Below, piece by piece: positions 1 through 10,149 of a stretch of 64,000 nucleotides of DNA; position 1 is the stretch's first letter; each line of letters begins with the position of its first letter. The translations under genes were made by a program, and so were the position numbers. The notes under the pieces were generated by a model. It was not told where the DNA came from and did no database searches. It worked only from the letters and a program-made list of their open reading frames with translations. Source of the DNA: Lunularia cruciata (lineage: Eukaryota; Streptophyta; Marchantiopsida; Lunulariales; Lunulariaceae); the NCBI GenBank assembly GCA_948567375.1, contig OX419755.1:65786944-65850943 (forward strand). Direction: 5' to 3'.

Positions 1-1
1 T

Positions 2-760
2 AGTGACCGGTGTTTTGACCTACACCCGGAGTTACGGAGTGGTAGGGCTGCTATGGTAGGTAGTAGAGGAGCTCCAATTCATGGAGGACGAGGTGGTAGA
101 GGTGGTGGTAGAGGATCTACACCTAGTAGGGGTGCAATACTTGCCCTTACTTCTGACACAACTATGGCTACTCAGATTGAGCAGTTGGAGCAGAGATTGG
201 CTAGTATGGCTATTGCTCAAAGGAGATCAGATTCGGGTGCTGAGGCTTCTACCTCATATGCTGGTGATAGAGATGCTTTGGACTTCATGTGCGGAGCAGC
301 ACAGGTGGATGCATCTGCAACAGTGACTAGGAGTGCAGTATGTGCTCTAGAGCCTAGAGGAGCATCAGTGGAGTTGGACCCACAGAGAGGAGAGGTTGGG
401 AGACAGGTCAGACTTCCCCAGTCTTTCATGGTATCTGAGGCATTGCAGACGACATCCATGGTTCCTAGATGTCCTAGTGTAGGTGTGGTAGGTGGTGATG
501 GAGTGCATGATGGACTACCTGCTAGTCAACCACCTACTACTACACAGACTGAGTCTAGCATGATGTTGGGGGCGGCTCAGCTGATTATGCGGCATCCTTT
601 GTTTTCAGCTAGTGACATGTTTACATTGGGAGTTGACCTAGCCCTAGTATTCCGGTTGGCTGCCACATTGTGTGAGAGTAGGGATGGTGCAGTTCCTACT
701 ACTAGAGCAGAGGTGGTTGGTAGTGGAGCTGACTTGGTTGAGGAGCATGGGATCCGTTAA
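2..760 (+). pseudogene. Family A gag C-terminus: end of a zinc knuckle, Gly/Arg-rich stretch and linker to protease
   Basis: The frame starting at base 2 opens with the tail of a CCHC knuckle (SDRCFDLHP), whose first half is visible in the related minus-strand copy A2. It continues into a Gly/Arg-rich stretch (GGRGGRGGGRG, around 80-115) typical of nucleocapsid regions that bind RNA. A predicted helical segment follows (TQIEQLEQRLASMA), then an acidic-neutral linker with no recognised domain (MVPRCPSVGVVGGDGVHDG and onward) that recurs in A2 at 9573-9761 and in B at 43690-43887. No start codon is expected here because the window cuts the gene. The linker function is unknown. Confidence 0.75.
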
Positions 761-805
761 GCAACCAATGGTTTATGGCAGGCAGTAGCGGCTAGACTAG
801 AGGAG

Positions 806-1324
806 TTGCCAACTAGACCGGCCTTTGAGAGAGCACGGTTTACACTTGATGTTGTCCTATTGGATAACCAGAGGGGGGATTTTCATTTTGTGGGACCTTC
901 AGGGAAGGTCTATACACCACAGAGAGTCTTGTTAGACTCTGGTGCACAGCCCCTTATGTTGGAGAAGGCTATAGTTGTCGGTCTGGAGTTACGGAAGACC
1001 GATGTGGAGAGGTGTCCATTTCAGATCCAAACATCTCTTGGTGGTGGTTCAACCCAGTACATCACATGAGGAGAGCTTGTTGTCCAGGTTCAGCCTGGTC
1101 ATCTGACTGATAGCTTGGTAGTGAGAGCTCAGGCTATTGCGACGATAGCTGAGTCATATGATGTGCTAGTTGGGGGAGCAGTGTTATACCCCATGGGTTT
1201 CAGCATTGACTATTGGGAGGAGACAGAGCCTCTTATAGACCTGGTTGGTAGTCTGGTGAGGGATGGGTATGTTGCCTACCAGTATGCTTTAGTAGTGGCA
1301 GTCTTGGCTCACTACAGTCCTTGA
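806..1324 (+). pseudogene. Family A aspartic protease
   Basis: Retropepsin-type protease that would process the polyprotein. The active-site motif is LLDSGAQP (around 931-954), matching the LxDSGA signature. It follows FTLDVVLLDNQRGDF and VYTPQRV, which fit the leading beta strands. Downstream SYDVLVGGAVLYPMGFSIDYW (about 1155-1217) matches the usual second half, in which a DVLVG/DVILG motif precedes the flap-side helix. The same protease appears in B (44.1-44.5 kb) and partly in A2 (9095-9350). It lies directly upstream of the methyltransferase, the usual position for the start of pol. Confidence 0.8.
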
Positions 1325-1638
1325 CCATGGTAGCATCAGTTTTAGCTTTCAGTGGTGCAATTACTTGGCCTGGTGACTTGTTGGAGGGGAACGCCCATGC
1401 AAAGGATACTCTAGTACCAGAGGAGATCACTCGGCTTTGGAGTACAAGTGGGATTGTTCCATCTACCTTGGATGTTCCATTGTGGAGTTCAAAGGAGGCA
1501 TTGCAGCAACATGCAGCAGCATGCAGATTAGTTGGTGCAGTAGGCTTGGAGTGGAGCCTTTGTACCATCAGGAGATGAGTGTGAGGATGAGCCTCCAGAG
1601 GCAATTGCTTTGACACCTTTGGATACCACACTCATTGC

Positions 1639-3186
1639 TTGGCAGTATCCCCAATAGAGGGGATATACCTATTGGAGTTGTTTGGTGGGATCAGCACCGG
1701 ACTAGCTGCGGTGTTACAGGCGGGTATTCGAGTACAGAGGTACTTATATGTAGAGAGAGATGAGACTGCTAGGCGAGTCTCTCTACATCATGTGGCACAC
1801 TTGGCCTATTGGTATCCAGAGTTATTACCGATGTTAGCAGTCAGAGGTTACCAGAAGGTCCTACCAGGAGACATTTCCTTACTAGGGTGGGGGTGCATGA
1901 TCTAGAAAGACATGGGCCTATTCACTTGGTGATTTCTGGATGGCCATGTCAGGGACATACATGTGCAGGCCACGGTTTGGGTCTTAAGGATCCTCGTTCT
2001 AGTGTGTTTTGGGAGATGTTACGGATACTACAACATCTCCAGGTTCATCAGTCTGTTTCTCCAGCTTACCTTCTGGAGAACGTTCCTTTGTTGGGTGATT
2101 CTCATACCAGAGTGGTGGCGAGTACGCATCAGGTACATTCTTGGATGGGACCTACTGTATTGTTAGATGCAGCCAAAGTGGGATCACGGGCTCATCGTCT
2201 TCGTCTTACATGCAGGTATACGAGTACAAATGTACTTATATGTAGAGAGAGATGAGACTGCTAGGCGAGTCTCTCTACATCATGTGGCACACTTGGCCTA
2301 TCGGTATCCGGAGTTATTGCCGATGTCAGCAATCAAAGGTTACCAAAAGGCCCTACCAATAGACATTTCCTTACTAGGAGCACATGACCTAGAAAGACAT
2401 GAGCCTATTCACTTGGTGATTTCTGGATGGCCATGTCAGGGACATACATGTGCGGGCCGTGGTTTGGGTCTTCAAAATCCTTGTTTTGGTGTGTTTTGGG
2501 AGATGTTACGGATACTACAACATCTCTAGGTTCATCAGTCCATTTCTCCAGCTTACTTTTTGGAGAACGTTCCTTTGATGGGTGATTCTTGCACCAGAGT
2601 GGTAGCGAGTACACATCAGGTCCATTCTTGGATGGGACTTGTTGTATTGTTAGATGCAGCTAGAGTGGGATCACGGGCTCATCATCTACGTCATTGGTGG
2701 ACAAACCTCTTACCCAAAGAGGTTCTATAGCATGCTTATGATGGGATTCAGCAACTAGACCACATTCTTGTTGATGATATCTTGGATGTTGGGCGTAAGT
2801 CTCAGATAGTGGTAGTGGCTGATAGGTCACCTATGGCAGTGGTGAACCTAGTTGGACAGCCTAGAGCCGCATTTCCCACACTCATGAGTTTCCCAGGCTC
2901 TCATGCTTTTCGAGAGGGAGGACCTGGACTTGTTTGGGACTCACAGTTACAGCAGTTGGTGGAGCCCAACGCTGATGAGAGAGAGCAGGCAATGGGTTTT
3001 CACACAAGTATTACCGCTATTCCAGCAGTGTCAGAGGCATCCAGGCGTCAGGTGTTAGGACAGGCTATGGACCTGAATTGTTTGACCTGGATTGTGAGCC
3101 TTGGCTTGGCAGAGCAGCGTAGGATGTGCTTGATAGACATCACCACTTGGACACTTGTGAGCCCTATGCCTATAGAGACGATTTAG
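1639..3186 (+). pseudogene. DNMT3-type C5-cytosine DNA methyltransferase domain carried in the pol region
   Basis: Would transfer a methyl group from S-adenosylmethionine to cytosine C5. Motifs appear in unpermuted order. Motif I is ELFGGISTGL (SAM binding, about 1675-1704), followed by YLYVERDE. Motif IV is LVISGWPCQGH with the catalytic Pro-Cys (about 1927-1960), then SSVFWEMLRIL. Motif VI is LLENVPLLG (about 2068-2094). Motif VIII is a RAHRLR-type arginine motif followed in the second duplicate by WWTNLLP. Motif IX/X is PTLMSFPGSHAF, EREQAMGF and ASRRQVLGQAMDL (2878-3090). The FGGI-TGL, FWEMLRIL, LLDAAKV-AHR and W-NL-P patterns resemble DNMT3 more than MET1 or CMT. The order is not permuted as in plant DRM. 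The domain sits between protease and RT. DNMT3 affinity is my reading from memory of family motifs. Confidence 0.88.
1714..2690 (+). repeat. Direct tandem duplication of about 490 bp inside the methyltransferase
   Basis: Bases 1714-2205 and 2206-2690 are two head-to-tail copies of the segment running from just after motif I to motif VIII. Shared landmarks include the text encoding YLYVERDETARRVSLHH, the PCQGH motif and LENVP. By eye the copies differ at roughly 9-10 percent of positions. The homologous region of copy B (44.9-45.4 kb) has only one copy, so the duplication is particular to A1 or its sublineage. Confidence 0.9.
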
Positions 3187-3437
3187 GCACATGCTGGGGG
3201 CAATGGACCGAGTGGACATGGTATCTTGGGACACATCCAGTAGCTACTAGGGAGAGTGGTCTACTTGGAGTCCATCCAAGTGAGCGTGGACTTCTTGGAT
3301 TACACCCTTGGTCCACATGGGATGCAGCCAGAGGACGTGTGGAGCTTGTAGCCAGAGTAAAGGGAGTTTTTCACATAGAGGTTGGGACCTCTAGTGGTCG
3401 GAAGCATGACACTATTGCTCCCAAGGGCCCAGTGTAG
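3126..3437 (+). pseudogene. Linker between methyltransferase and reverse transcriptase of A1
   Basis: An open stretch between motif X of the methyltransferase and the start of the RT region. It encodes repeats of a short motif, with SGLLGVHPSERGLLGLHPWSTW containing two LLG-HP copies. I recognise no domain. Copy B has a comparable linker at about 45.8-46.1 kb with the same VHL-E-GLL flavour, so it belongs to the element and is not a foreign insertion. Confidence 0.45.
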
Positions 3438-3469
3438 CAGTCAGTCAATACGTCTTCCACTCCTACTAT

Positions 3470-4910
3470 AGTTACAGAGGATACTTGGGAGCCAGATCTT
3501 GGACCCAAGCTTACTGGAGAGGAAAGACGGAGGGTTTGGAGGTTCTTGAGGAGTCACACGAGTTGTTTTGCCTTTAGTATGAAGGATTTGGGTGCTCTGA
3601 AGGGACCTGGTATATGGATTGAGCTGACTAGCAACACACCAGTTTTCCAACATCCTTATTGATATAGTGAGATGGAGAGGACATTGATTCAGAGCCGGAG
3701 TAGTGACCTTTTTGAGGCTGGTTTGGTGGAGATTTCACATGGAGAGTATGCATCAGCGACAGTGATGCCAGCCAAGAAGGATACGCATGGCAACTATATA
3801 GATAGGCGGATGTGTGGAGATTACTGTCCTATCAACCGACAGACCAGGGCTGATCCGTATGCCATGCCTACACCAGAGGAGTTTTTTGATGCAATTGGGC
3901 ATGCAAAGGTTTTTAGTACTTTGGATCTTTGAGCGGGATATCATCAGTTGCCGATCAGGGAGGAGGATAAGTCCAAGATAGCATTTTAGGCTATTGATCC
4001 TCACGGCAAGGATGTGTTATATCAATGGAGATTCTTACCGTTTGGGTTGAAGAATGCTCCTATTGAGTTCCAGAGGGTCATGGATAGGATCCTAGCTAGA
4101 TTGGATTTTGCTCGGTGTTATATTGATGACATTTTGGTTTATAGCACCACTGTGGAGGAGCATGAGAGACAGTTGTTGGAGGTGTTTGAGAGGTTGAGAT
4201 CTCATGGCCTCAAACTACATCTTGGGAAGTGTAGGTTCTTCCACAAGCGGGTTGAGTATTTGGGTCACACTATCTACCTTGGAGGACTTGGTGTTCAGCA
4301 GACCAAGGTGGAGGCTATTGCACGTATTCCTCGGCCTATGGATGTGAGCAAAGTGCGAGCATTCCTTGGGTTGGCGAACTTCTATCACCGCTATGTTAGA
4401 GGATTTAGTGCCATTGCCAAGGCCTTGACGAAGCTGACCAAGCTTACACATGAGTGGTGTTGGGAAGATGAGCAGGAGAGAGCTTTTGTAGAGCTCAAGG
4501 AGAGGTTGACATGTGCTCCTATTTTGAGGAGACCGATCAGGGGACAACCATTTCAGGTTCATACTAATTGGAGTATGTTGGGGCTTGGAGCGGTGCTCAC
4601 CCAACATGATGATGAGGAGAAGGAGTTTGTGGTGGCCTATGCTAGTCGCTCCAACAAATCAGCGGAGGCGAAGTATAGTTCATATGAGGGAGAGTGCTTA
4701 GGAGCAGTTTGGGCAATAGCACATTTTTGATGTTACCTATTTGGTAACTCCTTCACTCTCATCACTGATCATCAGCCGCTGAAGTGGTTGATGGAGTCCG
4801 ACAAGCTTTTAAGGAAGCTTGCATGATGGGCTCTGATTTTACAGGAGTATGATTTCACGGTTGTTCACAAACTTGGAGTGGTGAACCGTGATGCAGATGG
4901 GTTGAGTAGA
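3470..4910 (+). pseudogene. Family A reverse transcriptase and RNase H
   Basis: Ty3-type RT. Palm motifs seen: MPAKKDTHG and RMCGDYCPINRQT (fingers, about 3764-3845), VFSTLDL (first catalytic Asp, about 3909-3930), FLPFGLKNAP (about 4032-4062), and the catalytic YIDD box at 4119-4130 followed by ILVYS. Thumb and connection motifs are FHKRVEYLGH, VRAFLGLANFYHRYVRGF. RNase H follows with FQVHTNWSMLGLGAVLTQ (about 4550-4605), YASRSNKSAEAKYSSYEGE and, downstream, a TDHQPLKW-like segment (about 4765-4790) and NRDADGLSR (4884-4910). This is the region that places the element in Ty3/gypsy. Confidence 0.92.
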
Positions 4911-5219
4911 AACCCATGTCCCAACCAGCAGGATCAGACCGGAGCACATTGGCATGGTGAGACAGATGAGGAGATGGTGCCAGGTTGGCATGCATTGGCC
5001 TTTTTGTGTATATTTGCAGAGGCTTTTGTGGTATCTCTCTCAGTGCATACAAGAAGAGTTATTGAGGTCACAGATCCAGAGAGTGAAGATATTGGTATAG
5101 TTCAGCGAGACATTCATGATGATGTCTTAGTGATGGACTATCTTTGCACTGGTGTTGTGGGTGGCACAGTTGGGGCCAAGGAGAGAGACCGTGTTCTTTA
5201 GCGAGCCAGACGGTTCAGA

Positions 5220-6350
5220 TTGGATGGTAGACACCTTTTGCGTGTATGGGAGGATGGTAGAGTGCGAGTAGTACCACTTCCAGCACAGAGACCACAGTTG
5301 GTCCGTCATGCTCATGAGGAGCTAGGACATTTTGGAGTAAAGCATACATATAGCTTACTCCAGAGTCATTATTGGTGGCACGGTATGCAAACCAAGGTAC
5401 AACAGTTTGTTGCCAGATGTATGGTTTGTGACTGAGTTAGAGCATCATTCAATGCTCCTACGCCACAGTTACACCCATTACCTATCATGGGATTGGGTTA
5501 CCATTGGAGTTTGGACTTTGCCAAACCTTTACCGCTGACTGTGAGACATCATCGGTATGTTTTGGTGATGGTGGAGCACTTCTCCAAGTGGATTGAGTTG
5601 GTGGCACTTCCTGACAAGTCTAGTGAAGGGATAGCTTACTCGTTCCTAGATCAAGTTCTTAGTCATTTTGGTGCACCAGCTAAGGTTTTGACTGATCAGG
5701 GTATAGAGTTCTTGGAGGAGTTTCAGGTCTTGTATGACAAGGCTTTGATTGATCATTGTACTACATCTTGAGATCACCCTGAGGCAAATGGCTTAGCAGA
5801 GAGAGTGGTTCAGACGGTGAAGAGAGGATTGCGAAAGTATGGTTTTCAAAGAGGTCACTTGGGAGATTGGGATCTCCAATTACCTTGGTTGGTGGGCTAT
5901 CGGTTCAGCCGGCAAGCCTCCTTAGCATCCTTCTCTCCATACTTTCTACTCTATGGACGAGATCCAGATTTACCTGCAGCCATTCGTCAAGATGCTACTG
6001 TAGTTTTGGACTTGGATGACCCCGATGTGTGGATGAGCGCATGTTCTCAGCGGGCAGAGATCTTTCAGAGAGTGATGCCAATGGCCTTTGAGAACTTGGC
6101 GATTACTCAGCATAGAGATACTTTACGCTATGTTACCATTCGAGGAGGAGGTTATAGACCCTCGATCCGTCGATTTCATCCAGGCGACTATGTATATCTA
6201 CAGCAGATAGCACCAACGACACTTGATGTTTCTATAGGCCGCACTATCTTGAGAGTGTGCGAGGTTTTGCCATCTGGAGTCCTTGTGTTAGAAGGACATG
6301 ATGGTGTTGTTTGGAAGGATCATGTGTGCAATTGTGCGCCATGCCACCTT
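5220..6350 (+). pseudogene. Family A integrase: zinc-binding domain, D,D,E core and C-terminal region
   Basis: Inserts the cDNA into host DNA. The HHCC zinc-binding domain is seen as HAHEELGHFGVKHTY then CMVCD (about 5308-5433). The core shows LDFAKPLPLT with the first catalytic Asp (about 5512), VLTDQGIEFL with the second (about 5683-5712), and LAERVVQTVKRGL carrying the Glu (about 5794-5835). The C-terminal part (about 5900-6350) has the FSPYFLLYGRDPDLP motif and the later FHPGDYVYLQQ strand typical of gypsy integrases. A PHD finger replaces the chromodomain one might expect at this end. Confidence 0.88.
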
Positions 6351-6404
6351 CCAAACATTGATGGTACTATGGACCCAAGCTTGGCACTTGTACGTGCAGG
6401 CTTG

Positions 6405-6548
6405 AGGTGTATGTTATGTGGCTCTTCTGGTGAAGCTGCTTCTATGTTAGTGTGTGATAGTTGTTTGAGAGGATGGCATATGGCATGTATGACTCCTCCC
6501 CTCACGGTGGTTCCTCAAGGACAGTGGTTATGTCCTAGATGTACTTGA
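6405..6548 (+). pseudogene. PHD finger at the C-terminus of the family A integrase
   Basis: A Cys4-His-Cys3 zinc finger pattern is complete: CMLC, then MLVCDSCLRGWHMAC, then GQWLCPRC, with the aromatic Trp before the His and the Trp two residues before the next-to-last Cys pair. These are hallmarks of PHD fingers, which commonly read methylated or unmodified histone H3 tails. It is in frame with the integrase C-terminal region and is followed directly by the end of the reading frame. A decayed copy is at the same place in B (about 49010-49165), so it is a stable part of the family. Histone reading and integration targeting are inferences from the family. Confidence 0.88.
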
Positions 6549-6716
6549 CCTATAGTTAGTTCATTCTTTATATGGTTTAGATTGCAAACAGGCGACTAAC
6601 GATGGGGCTCCATAGCACCCGGCCTCCTGATCTTTGCTCATTAGAGGGTATACCATATACTTAGAGCAGATGGCTATTTGGAGTTAGAGGGACCTAACCG
6701 CCAACTAGGGGGCGAT
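6549..6716 (+). other. A1 3' untranslated region and polypurine tract
   Basis: About 170 bases without coding signal end in a purine-rich run, ctagggggcgat, at about 6705-6716, directly before the LTR start TGTGGCAC. Copy B has ctagggagcaat at the same point (about 49327-49338). This is the expected plus-strand priming site. Confidence 0.7.
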
Positions 6717-7376
6717 TGTGGCACTTTAGAGTTTATGTATGACTTATGTGTGAGCTGTGCTTCTATAGTGTATGATGTTGACAGCGATGTATGTTGTGTA
6801 GCAATATATATACGCATGACAGCTATCATGCCATTTGTAGTTCCGCATCTAGATGCTCGGACACTGGAGTTCCAGTGATAGTAGTTAGAGTTATTCTAGC
6901 AGTTTCTCAAAGACTACTTTCTGACGGTTAGATTTTGTGTTTGGGGTATTGACTTCATGGTGGGGCTCACCGTCACTTTGCACTATTCGCACCGTCGAGT
7001 GTGCCATCAGTAGGACCGTAAGGGTTTCAGTGCTAGCTTGAGTCCAGGGGGTATAGTTTCAAAGTGAGCTCCAGAGAGCTCACTTCTCTGATATTGAGCC
7101 TTCGAGTTCCTGGCTATGGTGGACAGAGGCCGGCGAGCGTCACTTGGATTCTCTATGCTTGAGTGGGTGTGGCTTGACTGTAATTAGTGCCCAGTTGTTG
7201 GCAGTTTATAGAGTGACAGATCAAGTACTGATCTGAGTTGAGTTGAGTTGAGAGTGTTAAGCAATCTGATTATTGTGGCACTTTAGAGTCTATGACTTAT
7301 GTGTGAGTTGTGCTTCTATAGTGTATGATGTTGACAGCGATGTATGTTGTGTAGCATTGTATATACGCATGACAAC
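6717..7376 (+). repeat. A1 3' LTR (6717-7273) followed by the start of a second LTR copy (7274-7376)
   Basis: The first copy starts TGTGGCACTTTAGAG right after the polypurine tract. The same start recurs at 7274 and matches the first for about 100 bases with five substitutions and one 4-base gap, until it stops at the junction with C5. The first copy is therefore about 557 bp if the two LTRs are in direct tandem. The stretch 6850-7272 is also recognisable in the 5' regions of B (about 18950-19430) and A2 (about 13440-13800, minus), which supports it being LTR. The 3' terminal CA is not clear. Confidence 0.65.
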
Positions 7377-9094
7377 TTGCATAGGTCAAGCCTTCAATCC
7401 CATTGGAACTAATCAAGTTCTCAATAGGTGACTCAAATTATCCTATTTAGATTCTTCATTTCCTTGATCATCATATTCCATAAATTCCATTTGGGCAATT
7501 TGTTGGGGTCATTTATCCTTGAGTGGACATCCAACAATGCAATGTCCAATTTGGCAACAATACAAATAATCACCATTTTTTCCTAGTCTTTCTCTATCTG
7601 CTATGCCAAGTTATCTCTATTGGATGGCATCAATCATTAATGGTGTTGGCTCCTCACATATGTGTAGTGTATTGGTATATTTTATGAAGATCAAGGTCAA
7701 GGCTAAGTTGTCACAACCAAGGAATCAAAACGCTCAACCAACTACATGGCTTCTTCCAAGTGTTTGGGCTCCCACATGGCCACTTCCAATTTGGTGTATG
7801 ACTTTAAACCTCTCACAAATTGATCTAGAGCTTCACCTTCTAGTATATCCAAAATTTGCATTATGGTTTGTTGGAATTGAGTGATATAGCTTCTTATAAG
7901 ACCAATCTGCTTCAACTTTGCCAACCTATCTCATATGGCTCATGTGATATTTATAGCTTAGAATTGTCCAATTATTATATTCTTTAATTCTTCTCATGTT
8001 GAGATTAACACAATAAACTACTATTCAACTTGCTCCACTTTGAACCGCCACCATAGTTCTGCCACTCCATCCATTTGGTTTGAACCCAAGAGAGTTTGTG
8101 TTTGTTCATCTTGAAGATTTGTAGCTTCAAAATAACATTTGCAGTCAAATATAAAATTCTCCACTATGCCCAAGAGATTTTTTCCTTCAAATACCTTGGG
8201 TTGGAAATCAGATTTTCTCTTCTTCTTCTCAAAGTGGTGCTCTCTTTACATGCTCTTGTCATTGATGGTATAGTTTTTCTAATAATCAAATAAGGTGCTC
8301 AATTTGTTGTTGCATAACAATGATTACTTTGGGTATTGTTACCAAGGCTACTACTCTATCAAACTATATACAATTTATCTAAGTTAACAAATAGATGCAA
8401 CATATCCACCATTCTCCATAAGTTACAATCAAAAGTACTAAGGGTTCATCCGACAAGTTGATAGTATTTTGAAAATTCTGCCTAAAGCATGAGATGATGA
8501 ATTGTATAAAATGATTCTTGGGTAGTACATGGAAACAAAAATCCCAATGATTTGTTAGAAATGGATTTGATGGTCTATAAATTTCATCTATCTCATTCCT
8601 ACTCTAATACCAATGTAAAAGACCCAGGAGAGTAAGAGAATGGAAGATAGGAGTGAAAGATCACATCAAGATTCTTGAATGAGGGAAACTTTGAATGCCT
8701 AGCATGAGCTTAGGCTTTGGTATTTGTAGAGAAGCATACAATGCTCTTGAGAAGCTTCCTAAAAGCCATCTTCTTAGAGTGCAAGCCAAGCTAATTGGGG
8801 AACTTTTCCAAAAGCTTCTTTCTAGAAGTTGCCTACTTGGCATGCAAGATAAGCTAGTTGGAAAGTTTCCCAACAAGCTTCTTTCTAGAAGCTACCTACT
8901 TGGCATGCAAGCTAAGCTAGCCAAGAATCTTCCTTCTAAAATTCACCATGTGGCATGCACAATAACCAATATTTGGAAGATATCAAGTAACTTCTTTGAT
9001 GCTTCTAGAATATTCTTTTAATTATTGGCTAATTTAGCATATTTGCTACTTTTTTAGTCTTTACTAACTCATCATTAGCCTCCATATTGTTACA
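7377..9094 (-). mobile_element. Family C fragment C5: 5' LTR and gag of a chromovirus, minus strand
   Basis: Read on the minus strand this is an LTR (8614-9094), a primer binding site next to it (complement of ctctaatacc at about 8604-8613, a relic of TGGTATCAGAGC for initiator Met tRNA), and gag down to the start of protease. A gag segment (7742-7924) encodes IGLIRSYITQFQQTIMQI and EGEALDQFVRGLK, found again in C1 and C2 (VGSIRSYITQF). It breaks off at about 7377 within the protease start, against A1. It is heavily decayed. Confidence 0.8.
8614..9094 (-). repeat. 5' LTR of C5
   Basis: On the plus strand it starts tgtaaaagacc and ends ccatattgttaca, the complement of the family C LTR ends (TGTAACAATATGG...TTTTACA). 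It carries several tandem copies of the family C AGCTT-rich unit and is about 481 bp, longer than the 409-bp LTRs of C2, from one more internal repeat. Confidence 0.85.
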
Positions 9095-10149
9095 ATAATG
9101 GCCTGAGCTCTCACCATAGAGCTATTGATGATCAGGCTAAATTTGGATAATGAGCTCCCCACATGTAATGTACTATGTAGAACCGCTTGAGAGATGTTTG
9201 GATCTAAAATAAAAACCTCTTCACATAAGTATTCCATAGCCCATGATTGACAACTATAGCCTTCTCAACATAATGGGCTACACACCAAAGTCCAATAAGA
9301 CCGTCTATGGTGTATAGATCTTCCTTAAAGGTCACACTAAATGGAAAATCCCACTCTGGTTGTCCAATAAGACAACTCTAGGTGTAAACCAAGCTTGCTC
9401 AAATGTGGATCTAGTTGGTCACTCCTCCAACCTACTAGTTGTTGCTTGCTATAAACCACTAGTAGTTGAATAAATCCTATGGTTGTCAACCAAGTCAACT
9501 CCACCATCAACCACCTCTACTCTAGAAGCAAGAACCACATCATCCTTGCTCTCATAAAGTGTGGCAAACACACTAAACTCCCAATATAAATATATCACTA
9601 GTGGAGAATAAAGGAGAGTACATAATCAATTGTACCACCCCCAAGATCATGCTAGACTCAATTTGTGTAGTGGCCAATGATTGACTAGTATTTAGTCCAT
9701 CATGCAATATATCACTACCAAGCACACCTACATAAGGACATCTAGGAGCCATGGATATCATTTGCAGTGCATCAAAGAGTGAAAGATTAGGGAAGTTTGA
9801 CTTGTCTACTAGCCTCTCCTCTTTGTAGATTCAACTTCATTGATGCTCCTTTAAGGTTTAGATCATGTAATACACTCCTACTCATTACAATAAATATATC
9901 TACCTATATTGCTCAACACAAAGTCTAGGACATCTCTATCACTAGCATAAGAGGTGGAAGCTTCAACACATGAATCTGATCACCTTTGAGTTGTAGCCAT
10001 GCTAGCTAATCTTTGGTCTAATTGCAAATCCAAGTACCCATGGCTATATCAAAAGCAAGGGTAGATATTGGGCACCTACTAGGTGTAGGTTCTCTATCAC
10101 TACCTTTACCACCTTGTCTACCATGACGTGGAGCTCCTCTACCACTTGC

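Larger units (their letters stand above)
1..7376 (+). mobile_element. Family A copy A1: Ty3/gypsy element with DNMT3-like methyltransferase and PHD finger (5' end outside window)
   Basis: Domains read in order are: gag tail with a zinc knuckle, aspartic protease, C5-cytosine methyltransferase, reverse transcriptase, RNase H, integrase (zinc-binding and D,D,E core) and a PHD finger, then a polypurine tract and LTR. Protease-RT-RNase H-integrase order defines Ty3/gypsy. The window opens inside gag, so the 5' LTR and capsid are not seen here; copies A2 and B show them. The element is broken, with roughly a dozen or more breaks, yet it keeps many CpG sites and clear motifs, so it is the youngest of the three A copies. 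Its 3' side ends at a junction with fragment C5. Naming as Ty3/gypsy is firm; lineage within it is not. Confidence 0.9.

Noticed and set aside
1233-1631. Minus-strand open frame of 132 codons opposite the A1 protease
   Set aside because: Antisense to a clear protease and linker; no domain or start context.
1639-3186. Methyltransferase as a host gene interrupted by retroelements
   Set aside because: It is flanked in order by protease and RT of one element, and copy B repeats the same order, so it belongs to the element.
1639-3186. Methyltransferase as DRM or a bacterial restriction-system enzyme
   Set aside because: Motifs are not permuted as in DRM, and the context is a eukaryotic LTR element with no restriction partner.
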